A stretch of DNA of 64,000 bases from Salinibacterium sp. UTAS2018 (GCF_004118935.1 NZ_CP035375.1:2931447-2995446); one strand, 5' to 3'; counted from the stretch's first letter, positions 21,142 through 29,828 are shown. The notes: generated from the sequence alone by a model not told the origin. Numbers and translations are program-made.

Positions 21142-22128
21142 ATTACCGTTCACGAGCTCCAATCGAGCCTTTTCACTGTCGACGCAGCTATGGCTGCTGA
21201 GATTCGTACCGCCGCTGAGCGCATTACTGCGCACCCTAACGAGAACCCGGATGACTTCGGTCGCCAGGCTCTCGCTGCGGCTTTCAGCCTGCCTGAAGAG
21301 GTCCGTGCCGCTGTTCTGAATTTTGCTGAGGTTGGCTCTGAAGCCGGCATCATGGTTGTGCGTGGCCTGTACGTCGATGAAGACCTCACAGATACCCCGC
21401 TGAACAACAAGAGCGGCCTCGGCGCCGGCACCGTTTTTGCGAAAGAAATGGGAATGCTTGCCCACCTCCTCGGAAGCATGGTTGCTTATGAGGCAGAGGG
21501 CAACGGCCACCTCATCCAAGACATGGTCCCCAACCCTAAGCTTGCGGTAACTCAGCAGTCGCAGGGCTCGAAGGTGGAGCTCGAAGCTCACACCGAGCAG
21601 TGCTTTTCTGACTTCAAGCCCGACTACGTCATCCTCGGATCGCTTCGCGGCGACGAGAATGCCAAGACCTACGCGTTCTCGGGTCGCAAGCTGGTGGCGA
21701 ACATGACTCCCGAAGAGGTTGCCAAGCTGCGCCAGCCGCTGTGGGCCACCACCATCGACGAGTCGTTCCAGCCTTACATCCCCAACCCGGATGACGTACG
21801 CGGCCCGTTCCCGATCTTGCGTGGGCCAGAAGATGACCCGTACATTCTGGTCGACCAGGACCTCATGCACGGCATCACGGCGGAAGCCCAGCGACTGCTC
21901 GCCAAGGTTGTGGAAACCTACATCGAGCACCGCGATGCTCACGTGCTTCAGCCGGGCGACCTGCTCATGCTCGACAACCTGCGCGCCATGCACGGTCGTT
22001 CGATGTACGAGCCCCGCTTTGACGGCAAGGACCGCTTCATCGCTCGTGGCTTCGTTGTGCGCGACCGCCGCAAGCTCTGGCCTCAGCTGCTCGAAGACCG
22101 CCGCACGCTCGCAGCGGTTCACAGCTAA
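21142..22128 (+). CDS. TauD/TfdA-like Fe(II)/2-oxoglutarate dioxygenase (clavaminate synthase-like)
   Basis: 328 aa. The HxE iron-ligand pair is in LEAHTEQCFSD, and the distal His and the 2-oxoglutarate-binding Arg are in LRAMHGRSMYEPRFDGKDRFIARGF. The segments GAGTVFAKEMG and QQSQGSKVELEAHTE fit the clavaminate-synthase-like subgroup, which hydroxylates free amino acids or small metabolites. The frame is open back to GTG 21049, but that stretch is Arg-rich and looks non-coding. AAGGAG at 21130-21135 sits exactly 6 nt before ATT 21142, after which homologous-looking sequence begins. I therefore place the start at ATT; TTG 21112 and GTG 21049 are alternatives. A TAATTT box at 21038-21043 could drive either form. 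No partner genes are adjacent, so the substrate is unknown. Confidence 0.85.
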   Translation: MTVHELQSSLFTVDAAMAAEIRTAAERITAHPNENPDDFGRQALAAAFSLPEEVRAAVLNFAEVGSEAGIMVVRGLYVDEDLTDTPLNNKSGLGAGTVFAKEMGMLAHLLGSMVAYEAEGNGHLIQDMVPNPKLAVTQQSQGSKVELEAHTEQCFSDFKPDYVILGSLRGDENAKTYAFSGRKLVANMTPEEVAKLRQPLWATTIDESFQPYIPNPDDVRGPFPILRGPEDDPYILVDQDLMHGITAEAQRLLAKVVETYIEHRDAHVLQPGDLLMLDNLRAMHGRSMYEPRFDGKDRFIARGFVVRDRRKLWPQLLEDRRTLAAVHS

Positions 22129-22147
22129 GAAGCTCAGCGAGAGCTAG

Positions 22148-22993
22148 CTAGTTCGTTGCGACGCGGGTCGTCTGCTCCGGCAGGCGGCCCGCGTTTGTGC
22201 GTCGCGGGGCGATGGCAAGGAAGAGCGCGGCCACCGCAAGGAGCTGCCCGACTATATTCAGCAGCAGTCCGGGGCTCGCGGCATCTCCGCCGCTGACATA
22301 AAAGGTGTCGGCGAGTCCCATGCCCATGGAGAATCCCGCGAGCCAGTGGAGTCCGATCGCGACGCTGAGCAGCGCGAATCCTGCCGCGAGTGTGCCTCGC
22401 ACGGTGATCACGTTCGCTAGCGATGACGAGGCGAGAAGCAGCGCGAATACGACTGCTGTCAGCGGCCAGAAAACAGCCCAGACCCACGCGAACGGGTCGA
22501 ACTGCAATTCGCCTGCCGCGTTCATCGCGGCGTAGATCTCATCGAGAGTCAGCCCGGGGGCTTTCTGCAGAGGGTTCCAGACGTAAATGTTCACTACTCC
22601 GATTGCGATGACTGCGAGCATCGCGGCAACGAACCCCGCGCCCATAACGAGTCGAATCCGCCGGGAGACGGGCTCGTCACGTGGCGGATCAAGCTGATAC
22701 CGGATGTCGGTAGGTTCCTCAGCGGCGATAGCTCGAGAGGACGCTGATCGAGCTATCCAACGAGCCCGGATTGAGAATCCCGTCAACGCCACCGCGAGTA
22801 TCAACAGCAGAACTGCTAAAAGGCCGACTGCTGCACCGGCGATCGGCACCACAGCGGGTAGGTCTGTCGGACCATTGCCGAAGGCGCCAAAGCTGCCAAA
22901 AAGAAACTGGTTGGCTCCGAGGAGGACGGAGCTCAGAAAGGCAGCGATGGCCCAGCGCGCGAACTGGGAAGAGGTCGACGGTAACGCAATCAT
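22148..22993 (-). CDS. Hypothetical multi-spanning membrane protein
   Basis: 281 aa from ATG 22993 (MIALPSTSSQFARWA). About seven hydrophobic segments, including VPIAGAAVGLLAVLLLILAVAL and a C-terminal LLNIVGQLLAVAALFLAI. A cytoplasmic loop (~85-115) is rich in Arg/Asp. No family recognised. The start is leaderless: TTGATT-N16-TACGCT, then 6 nt to ATG. Ends 20 nt from the convergent dioxygenase gene. Confidence 0.8.
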   Translation of the reverse strand: MIALPSTSSQFARWAIAAFLSSVLLGANQFLFGSFGAFGNGPTDLPAVVPIAGAAVGLLAVLLLILAVALTGFSIRARWIARSASSRAIAAEEPTDIRYQLDPPRDEPVSRRIRLVMGAGFVAAMLAVIAIGVVNIYVWNPLQKAPGLTLDEIYAAMNAAGELQFDPFAWVWAVFWPLTAVVFALLLASSSLANVITVRGTLAAGFALLSVAIGLHWLAGFSMGMGLADTFYVSGGDAASPGLLLNIVGQLLAVAALFLAIAPRRTNAGRLPEQTTRVATN

Positions 22994-23101
22994 GTGCACA
23001 GCGTAAGCGCACAGCATCCACAATCAAGGATTATTCAGCCGAGAGGGCGAGTCGGGTAACTCACCCACCCGCTCGGCTGGAAACAGCGACGAAAGTGCGA
23101 A

Positions 23102-24061
23102 CTACTTCTTATGACGGCCGCGCAGGCGAGCGAAGAAACCGCGCGGGGCGGGTGCCGGTGCGGGAGCGCCCATTTCGTCGCTGGTGGCGCCGGGAAGCAC
23201 GCGCAGGATGTTCATGAGGCTGAGCGCGGCGAGCAGCGAGTTCGCGGCGACCTGCTCGGTCTCGGCAATGGCGGAGAGTTCCTTCGCCGACAGCGGGGCG
23301 TGGCTGAGGATAGAGGTCATCCGCAGCTGGTCTGCGTCGTGCGGCAGGCTCGTCATGTTGGGCCAGCGACGCAGACGGTAACGAGCACCGTCGGTGAGCC
23401 ACGGGGCTTCAGCGTGAGCATAGCCGGTGGTGCCGATCATCCACAGCAGCGGGTTGAGGTCGAAGCCAGCGCCCGTGGGCATGATGACTTCTTCGCGAAC
23501 GTGGCTGCGAATGCTGATGTCTGTGGGGAACATGGGGAAGTCGGCAATTTCTGCTTTCCACCAGTACGCACGCTCAGATACATCGATGACCAGCATCGGA
23601 AAGCTGGGCGACGTGATCGCGAGAACAGTGGGCTGAGCACTGCTCGCCGCGATCTTGATGGCTTCGGCAACCTGGGCCCACTCAGACGTGATTGCCGTGA
23701 AGTCGGAGTCGTCGTCGCTGTCGCTGCTGTCGCGGGCGCTCACGGTCGGGTCGCCTGCGGCCTCTGAATCGACGGCAGTCTCTGCACGGGGAGCTTCGAG
23801 CTGTCGCAAGGTGTTCGCGAGAGTCGGCTTGGGCGTGGTCTCGTGAGCGGTCGGCGCAGATGCGGCAACGCGCTGGGGTTCATCGTCGAATTCGACCTCG
23901 GTCGGGTCGGCAAAGGCGACATCGACGAGTTGGTGCACGAGGGGAGCGCGTGCTCCCGAAATCTCGTCGGTCCACGTGTGGTTGTCCCACCAGCGCAACT
24001 GGGGGAGGCCAAGCGGGTCGGGGTACCAGCCGGCGGGGATATTAGTTGTGTAAGTAGTCAT
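23102..24061 (-). CDS. DUF2510 protein with C-terminal winged-helix-like region, GTPase-module partner
   Basis: 319 aa from ATG 24061 with GGAGG as SD. Residues 8-31 are a DUF2510 domain (IPAGWYPDPLGLPQLRWWDNHTW). An Asp/Ser/Thr-rich linker (~60-135) follows. A globular region (~135-235) contains PTVLAITSPSFPMLVIDV and ARYRLRRWPNMTSLP. The last ~70 residues (DADQLRMTSILSHAPLSAKEL... and NSLLAALSLMNILRVL) look like a winged helix of the kind seen in partners of bacterial roadblock/GTPase pairs (the DUF742 role in conservons). The roadblock and GTPase genes lie just upstream on the same strand. Function unknown; an output or adaptor role is inference. Confidence 0.78.
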   Translation of the reverse strand: MTTYTTNIPAGWYPDPLGLPQLRWWDNHTWTDEISGARAPLVHQLVDVAFADPTEVEFDDEPQRVAASAPTAHETTPKPTLANTLRQLEAPRAETAVDSEAAGDPTVSARDSSDSDDDSDFTAITSEWAQVAEAIKIAASSAQPTVLAITSPSFPMLVIDVSERAYWWKAEIADFPMFPTDISIRSHVREEVIMPTGAGFDLNPLLWMIGTTGYAHAEAPWLTDGARYRLRRWPNMTSLPHDADQLRMTSILSHAPLSAKELSAIAETEQVAANSLLAALSLMNILRVLPGATSDEMGAPAPAPAPRGFFARLRGRHKK

Positions 24062-24088
24062 CTTCACGCCTCCTGCGTGAATTCCGAT

Positions 24089-24109
24089 GCAGTGCCGAGG
24101 GTGCACTGC
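24089..24109. promoter_or_regulatory. Inverted repeat upstream of the DUF2510 gene
   Basis: GCAGTGC-N7-GCACTGC lies 28 nt before the ATG on the minus strand, so a transcript coming from the roadblock gene would fold it just before the SD. It could be an operator or an RNA hairpin. Confidence 0.4.
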
Positions 24110-24200
24110 GGTCAAGCTTTGTCGGGTAAAAATCCTCGATTCAGGAAGTGATCGGCGGGTTAGACGGTGATCACACCTGTTCGTAGTTCCTGGTCCTACT

Positions 24201-24268
24201 GCGGGTTATTCGGGTGTTGCTTGCTCTGGTTTTGCGGGTTATTCGGGTAGTTACTTGCTCTAGTTGTT
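24201..24268. repeat. Two tandem ~34-bp repeats between roadblock and DUF2510 genes
   Basis: Both copies begin GCGGGTTATTCGGGT (24201 and 24234) and share CTTGCTCTnGTT further on. CGGGT recurs again at 24269 and 24278. The 234-nt gap 24062-24295 holds no reading frame of its own. The T/G-rich plus strand contrasts with neighbouring sequence. Confidence 0.75.
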
Positions 24269-24295
24269 CGGGTCACGCGGGTGTTTGGTTTGGTG

Positions 24296-24697
24296 TTACT
24301 TGGCCATCAACAGTGTGTTGAGCCGTCGCGCAGTGCGTCGCGCGGCGGTCAGCGACCTGCCGATGGTGTCCTTATCAGTGAACAAGGCTGCGAGCACCAA
24401 CGGGTGATCCTCGACTCGCACCTGCACGACATGGCCTTGCTCGGCCGCGACGATCACAAACTCGTTGTCTCCGAGTCGTAATTCTCGAGCGACAGCATCG
24501 GCGAGAGCCTGCGTTGAGCTGGCCATGCTCGCAAAACGATCGCTGTCGAATTCTTGACCTTCAACGTTCGCGACGCTGAAACCGTCTTCCGTGAGGAGGG
24601 AGGCATAGCGAAGCGACGGGGCGAGACTGCGGAGTCCGCCGAGAGCGAGTTCGCCTCGGGAGATGTACTTGGGGTCATGGTGGGTGACGATGCTCAT
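24296..24697 (-). CDS. Roadblock/LC7 domain protein (MglB-like)
   Basis: 133 aa, one roadblock domain over almost the whole length: ALGGLRSLAPSLRYASLLTEDGFSVANV, then FASMASSTQALADAVARELRL, ending with a helix TIGRSLTAARRTARRLNTLL. Roadblock proteins of this size act as GAPs or platforms for small Ras-like GTPases. The start ATG overlaps the GTPase stop (ATGA), so both are translated together. Confidence 0.85.
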   Translation of the reverse strand: MSIVTHHDPKYISRGELALGGLRSLAPSLRYASLLTEDGFSVANVEGQEFDSDRFASMASSTQALADAVARELRLGDNEFVIVAAEQGHVVQVRVEDHPLVLAALFTDKDTIGRSLTAARRTARRLNTLLMAK

Positions 24698-25263
24698 CGT
24701 GCCCTCCTAGAAAGTGCTGGCGCGATCTCCTGCTTGAGCTCCACGTTGGCTACGAGCGTCATCAGCAACACGGTCATGTCGGCGTTAGAGCGGCCATCCA
24801 CAGTGAACACGGGGATCATGACATCGGGCATTTCGTCCGCGAGGGCGTTCGCGTATTCCTCAATGAGGGCGTTGGGCACGAGATCGGCGCGAGTGAAACC
24901 AATGACGATTCCGCCGCGCTCGTACAGGGCGAAGAATTCTTTGACGTACTCGATCGCAGTCTCGACCGGGTTGTCGGCATCCGCATTGACCAGCAGGATG
25001 ACACCCTCGGCGCGCTCGGCCAGAATCTTCCACATGAAGTCGAAGCGCTTTTGACCGGGAACGCCGTAGAGGCGAACCTTTTCTGCGTCGTTGACGCTGA
25101 TCTCGCCGTAGTCGAGAGCGACAGTCGTCGTGGCTTTGGCCGATGCCGCCTGGTCGCTGTTGGCTGCCTCGGTGCTCACGACCTCAATCTCACTGAGGGC
25201 ACGGATGGCAGTTGTCTTTCCGGCACCCATGGGGCCGGCAAATAGTATGACGTGTTCTGACAT
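24694..25263 (-). CDS. MglA-like small Ras-family GTPase
   Basis: 189 aa from ATG 25263, which has GGAGGA as SD 5 nt away. G1 GPMGAGKTT (10-18); a threonine-rich switch I ATTTVALDYG (44-53); G3 YGVPGQKRF (66-74), where the usual Asp is absent and PGQ is kept as in MglA; G4 GFTRAD (122-127), with TRAD in place of NKxD. No membrane segment or lipid-anchor motif is visible. First gene of a GTPase-roadblock-DUF2510 series. No histidine kinase accompanies it, unlike Streptomyces conservons. Confidence 0.87.
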   Translation of the reverse strand: MSEHVILFAGPMGAGKTTAIRALSEIEVVSTEAANSDQAASAKATTTVALDYGEISVNDAEKVRLYGVPGQKRFDFMWKILAERAEGVILLVNADADNPVETAIEYVKEFFALYERGGIVIGFTRADLVPNALIEEYANALADEMPDVMIPVFTVDGRSNADMTVLLMTLVANVELKQEIAPALSRRAR

Positions 25264-25443
25264 CTGATCCTCCCCCCAGGAGCTAGTTTTTCGGTTCTTG
25301 CTTACTGAAGCATGCAAGCCTCAGAAGCGGGGCAGTAGACCCCCATTTGGGTGTCGTTCGAAATAGTCCGCATAAATGCTGACCAGAACGTTCTGTCTGT
25401 CCCCTCAAAACGTGCCGTGTTTTCGCGGGTTTCGGGCGTTTTG

Positions 25444-25468
25444 CGAGACCAATTTGTCATTGGTCTCG
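25444..25468. terminator. Perfect 10-bp stem-loop
   Basis: CGAGACCAAT-ttgtc-ATTGGTCTCG. It overlaps the last codons of the transporter remnant and lies beyond xylB on the minus strand, where it could end the xylAB transcript; no U-run follows. The remaining sequence from 25264 to 25443 contains nothing I can assign. Confidence 0.5.
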
Positions 25469-25669
25469 AGCGTCACGACGGTCGGTGGCGGGTGCTAGAG
25501 AGTGCTTTCGCGGCGGGATTTGTGCCCCGACTATGGCGGCGAGTGCGAGGGCGAATCCGAGCAGTTGCAGCAGGCTGAAACGCTCGCCTTGAAGGAGGGC
25601 GCCGAGCAGTGCGGCGGTTAATGCGGTGCTACTCGGCGGCTTGCTCAGCGTGCACGAGGGTGATGCTGG
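25457..25669 (-). pseudogene. C-terminal remnant of an EamA/DMT-family transporter
   Basis: Seventy in-frame codons directly after the xylB stop read ...SSTALTAALLGALLQGE and then RFSLLQLLGFALALAAIVG before TGA. This is the typical ninth/tenth membrane segment pattern of EamA drug/metabolite transporters. There is no start codon and no room for the other ~230 residues. The frame begins with the codon next to the xylB stop, so the 5' part has been deleted up to xylB. Confidence 0.75.
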
Positions 25670-27073
25670 CTAGACCGCGTAGCGTGCGTATTGTTCGCGG
25701 ATGACGGGACAATAATCGGATGCGGGCTCCGCGACCGTAGCGATCGTCCAGTCAGGGCGTGTGCCGTCGAGCACCCACGCCGCCTGCGCTGCGGCGCCAA
25801 GGGCCACATACTCTCCGGGCTCGGGAACGACGACAGGCACGGCGAAAACTTGAGACGCGATCGACGAGACCGCAGTGTTTTGAGCCGCGCCGCCGATGAG
25901 CAGGATGCGCTCGGCGACAACTCCCTGACGTACAAGTGCGTCGAGGCCATCAGCGAGGCCGCAGAGCAGTCCCTCGATAGCGGCGCGCGCGAGCGACGGC
26001 CGAGTCGTGGAAGCAAGCGTCATGCCGAACAGGGTTGCCGTGGCATCCGGCAAGTTAGGTGTTCGTTCGCCTTCGAAGTAGGGCTGAAGAACGAGGCCGT
26101 CAGCGCCGGGTGCGGCGTCGAGGGCGAGCGTGCCGAGTTCGTCGTAGTTCACGCCGAGAAGGGCGGCGGTGCTGTCGAGCACCCGCGCTGCGTTCATGGT
26201 GGCGACGAGGGGGAGAAAGTTTCCGCTGGCATCAGCAAACCCAGCGACGGTACCAGTGGCGTCGGGGATCTGCGAGGTCGCGACGGCAAAGACGGTGCCG
26301 CTCGTACCAATCGACACGACAACGTCGCCAGCGCGGGCCCCGAGACCTAGTGCGGCTCCCGCGTTATCGCCAGCACCGCACGCTACCGAGATCATCGCGT
26401 TCGCCGCAACGGAGGTGGCGACTGTTCCCGCGGATTCGCCGGGCGCGACAATGCGGGGGAGTGTGATCGCCGAGGCATCACGACCCAGCGCGGCGCCCAG
26501 GACGTCGAGGTCGTACTTGTTGGTCACCGAGTTGAAGTAGCCCGTGCCGCTGGCATCAGACCGGTCGGTGATTAACTCTGAAAGTTCAGGATTCTCTGGC
26601 CCGAAGCCGCGCAATCGCCACGTCAGCCAATCGTGCGGCAGGCACACGGCGGCAACGAGGGCGGCGTTCTCGGGCTCGGCGTCGCGCAACCAGCGCAGCT
26701 TCGTCGATGTGAACGAGGCGACCGGCTTCGAGCCGGTGCGCTCCGCGAGGTCAGGAAACTCTGCGCTGAGGGCATCGGCCGCGGCGGCAGAGCGGGTGTC
26801 ATTCCACAGCAGGGCTGGGCGGATGACCCGGCCGGCGGCATCCAACACGACCATGCCGTGTTGTTGGCCGCCGACCGAGATCGCGGAGACGTCATCCAAT
26901 CCGCCCGCCTCGGTGATGGCCTCGTTGAGGGCCACCCACCAGGCGTTCGGATCAACCTCGGTGCCGGTCGGATGGGAGGCGCGGCCGGTGCGCACGAGCG
27001 CACCGGTTGCGGCATCCACGATCACGATTTTGCAGGACTGGGTTGAGGAGTCGATCCCCGCGACGAGGGTCAT
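25670..27073 (-). CDS. xylB: Xylulokinase
   Basis: Phosphorylates D-xylulose to xylulose 5-phosphate. 467 aa, FGGY-kinase fold: N-terminal [17 protein letters not shown] phosphate-binding loop, [11 protein letters not shown], the [10 protein letters not shown] block, then [14 protein letters not shown] and the C-terminal GGAAQN and [12 protein letters not shown]. Its ATG follows the xylA stop with no gap (TAAATG), so it is translated from the xylA transcript. Confidence 0.96.
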   Translation of the reverse strand: MTLVAGIDSSTQSCKIVIVDAATGALVRTGRASHPTGTEVDPNAWWVALNEAITEAGGLDDVSAISVGGQQHGMVVLDAAGRVIRPALLWNDTRSAAAADALSAEFPDLAERTGSKPVASFTSTKLRWLRDAEPENAALVAAVCLPHDWLTWRLRGFGPENPELSELITDRSDASGTGYFNSVTNKYDLDVLGAALGRDASAITLPRIVAPGESAGTVATSVAANAMISVACGAGDNAGAALGLGARAGDVVVSIGTSGTVFAVATSQIPDATGTVAGFADASGNFLPLVATMNAARVLDSTAALLGVNYDELGTLALDAAPGADGLVLQPYFEGERTPNLPDATATLFGMTLASTTRPSLARAAIEGLLCGLADGLDALVRQGVVAERILLIGGAAQNTAVSSIASQVFAVPVVVPEPGEYVALGAAAQAAWVLDGTRPDWTIATVAEPASDYCPVIREQYARYAV

Positions 27074-28264
27074 TTAGCGGGCGCCCATGAGGTGCTCGCC
27101 AGCAAGCTGCTGGAGGCGTACGAAGCCGAAGCCCTTGCCGTTGAAGTAGGCCTCGTGATCGAAGTCTTCGTACGAGGCGCGGTCAGCCAGCAGATCGTCA
27201 TAGCTTTCATTCTCGCCGAGAGTGTTCTCCGAGAGTTCGAGGACGCGCGCTTCGACGAGAGCTTCTTGCACCTCAGGGTCGGCGCGGAAGGCGGCAGCGC
27301 GCTCCTTGAGTAGCAGGTAGTTGCGCATGTTGGCGGCAGCGGAAACCCACACTCCGTTTTCGTCTTCGGTGCGGCTGGGCTTGTAGTCGAAGTGACGCGG
27401 GCCCGTGTAGGTCTGGCCACCATCGGGGCCGCCATTTTCGAGCAGGTCGACGAGCGAGAAGGCGTTGTGCAGGTCGCCGTGACCGAAAACGAGGTCTTGG
27501 TCATACTTGATTCCGCGCTGACCGTTGAGGTCGATGTGGAACAGCTTGTCCTGGTACAGCGCCTGAGCAATGCCCGAGGTGAAGTTGAGTCCGGCCATCT
27601 GTTCGTGACCCGTCTCGGGGTTCACGCCGAACAGCTCGGGGCGTTCGAGGGTTTCGATGAACGCCATGGCGTGACCGACGGTTGGCAGCAAGATGTCGCC
27701 GCGGGGCTCGTTGGGCTTGGGCTCAATAGCGAAGCGGATGTCGTAGCCCTTTTCGGTGACATAGTCGCCAAACAGGTTGAGCGATTCGCGGTAGCGCTCG
27801 AGTGCTGCGCGTACGTTCTTGGCGGAGTCGTACTCGGCGCCTTCACGGCCGCCCCACATGACGAAGGTCTTGGCGCCCAGTTCTACGCCGAGTTCGAGTT
27901 GACGCATTGCCTTGCGCATGGCGAAGCGGCGAACGCTGCGGTCGTTCGACGTGAATCCACCGTCCTTGAAGACGGGAGCGCTGAAGAGGTTAGTGGTGAC
28001 CATGGGCACGATGAGGCCGGTGTCGCTGAGCACTTGCTTCAGGCGGTCGATCTGCTTCTGGCGTTCGGCATCCGTTGATCCGAAGGCGAAGAGGTCGTCG
28101 TCATGGAAGGTAATACCGTAAGCGCCCAGCTCGGCGAGCTTTTCGACGCCGTGAACGATATCGAGGGGCGCGCGAGTTGCTCCACCGAACGGGTCAACTC
28201 CCTCCCAGCCGATTGTCCAGAGGCCGAAGGAAAATTTATCGGCGGGGGTGGGTTGCAAAGACAT
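27074..28264 (-). CDS. xylA: Xylose isomerase
   Basis: Interconverts D-xylose and D-xylulose. 396 aa, actinobacterial class I length. Catalytic region [12 protein letters not shown], then [13 protein letters not shown], metal-binding [21 protein letters not shown], and the [20 protein letters not shown] block. ATG 28264 has GGAGA seven nt upstream; the longer frame to 28336 covers the promoter and is not used. Confidence 0.97.
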   Translation of the reverse strand: MSLQPTPADKFSFGLWTIGWEGVDPFGGATRAPLDIVHGVEKLAELGAYGITFHDDDLFAFGSTDAERQKQIDRLKQVLSDTGLIVPMVTTNLFSAPVFKDGGFTSNDRSVRRFAMRKAMRQLELGVELGAKTFVMWGGREGAEYDSAKNVRAALERYRESLNLFGDYVTEKGYDIRFAIEPKPNEPRGDILLPTVGHAMAFIETLERPELFGVNPETGHEQMAGLNFTSGIAQALYQDKLFHIDLNGQRGIKYDQDLVFGHGDLHNAFSLVDLLENGGPDGGQTYTGPRHFDYKPSRTEDENGVWVSAAANMRNYLLLKERAAAFRADPEVQEALVEARVLELSENTLGENESYDDLLADRASYEDFDHEAYFNGKGFGFVRLQQLAGEHLMGAR

Positions 28265-28289
28265 TGTGGTTCTCCGTTGGCAGCAGTGG

Positions 28290-28336
28290 CAATAAGTTAT
28301 TGAGAACAACATACTTCGGTATCTCCGCTGAGTCAA
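28290..28336 (-). promoter_or_regulatory. xylA promoter with overlapping palindromic operator
   Basis: On the minus strand TTGACT (28331-28336), a 17-nt spacer and TATGTT (28308-28313). The perfect palindrome CAATAA-g-TTATTG (28290-28302) covers the expected start site, an ideal place for a repressor. The ROK regulator encoded at 32593 is the likely binder; TTATTGCC occurs again right before its own start (32579-32586). Confidence 0.65.
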
Positions 28337-28420
28337 TCGCGTGGGAACAGGGCAATTCCAGCCCGAAGTCCCGTGTTATCTGATCGCAACTACCGATTTG
28401 ATGAAAGTTTTCGAAAGTTG

Positions 28421-28448
28421 TTGCATTCAACGTATGAACCAATATAAG
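28421..28448 (+). promoter_or_regulatory. Promoter of the sugar ABC transporter operon
   Basis: TTGCAT (28421-28426), 16-nt spacer, TATAAG (28443-28448). The leader to the ATG at 28634 would be ~180 nt. Upstream, GAAAGTT is directly repeated around TTTCGAAA (28403-28420), a possible regulator site. The whole 28265-28633 gap holds these two divergent promoters and the long leader; I see no gene in it. Confidence 0.55.
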
Positions 28449-28633
28449 TTCGCTCTATCAACAAAACGGGGCGCTTACCGCTGCCCCTCGCGATACAACG
28501 AAGTAGCGCTCCACGGCGCTTTTACCCGGGCCGTGCACTTCGTTTCTCGTGAGGACTGCAGCCCTGCCCTGGCCGGTCATACCCCGTGTAACTGGCTTGA
28601 TGTCCAGCAATCACATTTGAAAGGGACAACACG

Positions 28634-29740
28634 ATGTCAATGAAGAAAATTATTGCGGTCGCAGCAGCAGCCGTAATGACCCTCGGGCTCGCAGCCTGCA
28701 GCAGTGGCGATAGCGGCTCCGGCGGAGGCGACAGCCTCGGCAGCGTCGGAATCTCGATGCCTACACGCAACCTCGAACGCTGGATCAACGACGGCGAAGG
28801 CCTCAAGGCTCAGCTCGAAGAAGCCGGCTACTCGGCTGACCTGCAGTATGCGGATGACAAGGCCGACACCCAGATCAGCCAGATTCAGAACCAAATCGCT
28901 TCGGGCGTCGATGTTCTCGTCATCGCAGCAATCGACGGAGAGCTTCTTGCGCCCGTTCTCGCCGACGCGAAGGCCCAAGACGTCACGGTCATTTCGTACG
29001 ACCGCCTGATCAATGGAACGCCCGACGTCGACTACTACGCAACGTTCGACAACTACAAGGTTGGCCAGCTTCAGGGCCAGTTCATTGAAGAACAGCTCGG
29101 ACTCGCCGATGGTGCAGGCCCGTTCAACCTCGAGCCTTTCGCCGGTAGCCCCGACGACAACAACGCCAAGTTCTTCTTCTCCGGCGCATGGGATGTTCTG
29201 CTTCCTTACGTAGAGAAGGGCCAGCTTGTCGTTCCTTCGGGCAAGTCGCCCGCCAGCAATGACGACTGGGCGAGCATCGGTATCCTCGGCTGGAAGTCCG
29301 ACTCGGCTCAGTCTGAACTCGACAACCGCATCGGATCGTTCTACACCGGTGGCGAGAAGATCGACGTCGTTCTTTCTCCCAACGACAGCCTTGCCCAGGG
29401 TATTGCCGCATCGCTTCGCAGCGCTGGCTACACCGCCGGAACCGACTGGCCTCTCTTGACCGGTCAGGATGCCGACAAGGCTAGCGTCGTCAACATCCTC
29501 GCTGGCGAGCAGTCGATGACCGTCTGGAAGGACACCCGCGAGCTGGGCAACGTAGTCTTCGGCTTCGTCGAGGCGATCATGAACGGTGACGAGCCTGAGA
29601 TCAACGACACCGAGACCTACGACAATGGTGAAAAGGTTGTTCCCGCATTCCTGATCGCGCCAGAGGTTGTTGTGAAGGATGACGTGCAGTCGAAGCTCAT
29701 CGACTCCGGCTTCATCAAGGCCTCAGACGTAGGTCTCTAG
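28634..29740 (+). CDS. chvE: Multiple-sugar-binding lipoprotein of ABC transporter (ChvE/XylF-like)
   Basis: Extracytoplasmic receptor that captures monosaccharides. 368 aa. Lipoprotein signal peptide with lipobox LAAC at 18-21 (MSMKKIIAVAAAAVMTLGLAAC). The periplasmic-binding fold starts at VGISMPTRNLERWINDGEGL; IDGELLAPVLADAKAQDVTVISYDRLI and the long C-terminal domain match the ChvE/multiple-monosaccharide group more than classical XylF. SD AAAGGGA before the ATG. A strong hairpin after the stop separates it from the ATPase gene. Given xylA and xylB opposite, xylose is the likeliest ligand, possibly with other aldoses. Confidence 0.92.
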   Translation: MSMKKIIAVAAAAVMTLGLAACSSGDSGSGGGDSLGSVGISMPTRNLERWINDGEGLKAQLEEAGYSADLQYADDKADTQISQIQNQIASGVDVLVIAAIDGELLAPVLADAKAQDVTVISYDRLINGTPDVDYYATFDNYKVGQLQGQFIEEQLGLADGAGPFNLEPFAGSPDDNNAKFFFSGAWDVLLPYVEKGQLVVPSGKSPASNDDWASIGILGWKSDSAQSELDNRIGSFYTGGEKIDVVLSPNDSLAQGIAASLRSAGYTAGTDWPLLTGQDADKASVVNILAGEQSMTVWKDTRELGNVVFGFVEAIMNGDEPEINDTETYDNGEKVVPAFLIAPEVVVKDDVQSKLIDSGFIKASDVGL

Positions 29741-29773
29741 CCCCGGCTAGAACTCAGTAATACGATTCGACGA

Positions 29774-29803
29774 TCGGGGGACGGCACAGTAGCCGTCCCC
29801 CGA
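29774..29803 (+). terminator. 12-bp stem-loop between receptor and ATPase genes
   Basis: TCGGGGGACGGC-acagta-GCCGTCCCCCGA, a perfect stem. With no strong U-run it may act as a partial terminator or a 3' stabiliser that lets the receptor be made in excess over the membrane subunits. Confidence 0.65.
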
Positions 29804-29828
29804 AAGTCACTGCGAGCGGAGCACACTC

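Noticed and set aside
21044..21319. 91-residue frame that could be a leader peptide before the dioxygenase gene
   Set aside because: It overlaps the dioxygenase in another frame for most of its length and shows no coding character; the TAATTT box before it more likely serves the main gene.
25351..25578. 75-residue plus-strand frame
   Set aside because: Overlaps the transporter remnant on the other strand, which has clear family sequence; this frame has none.
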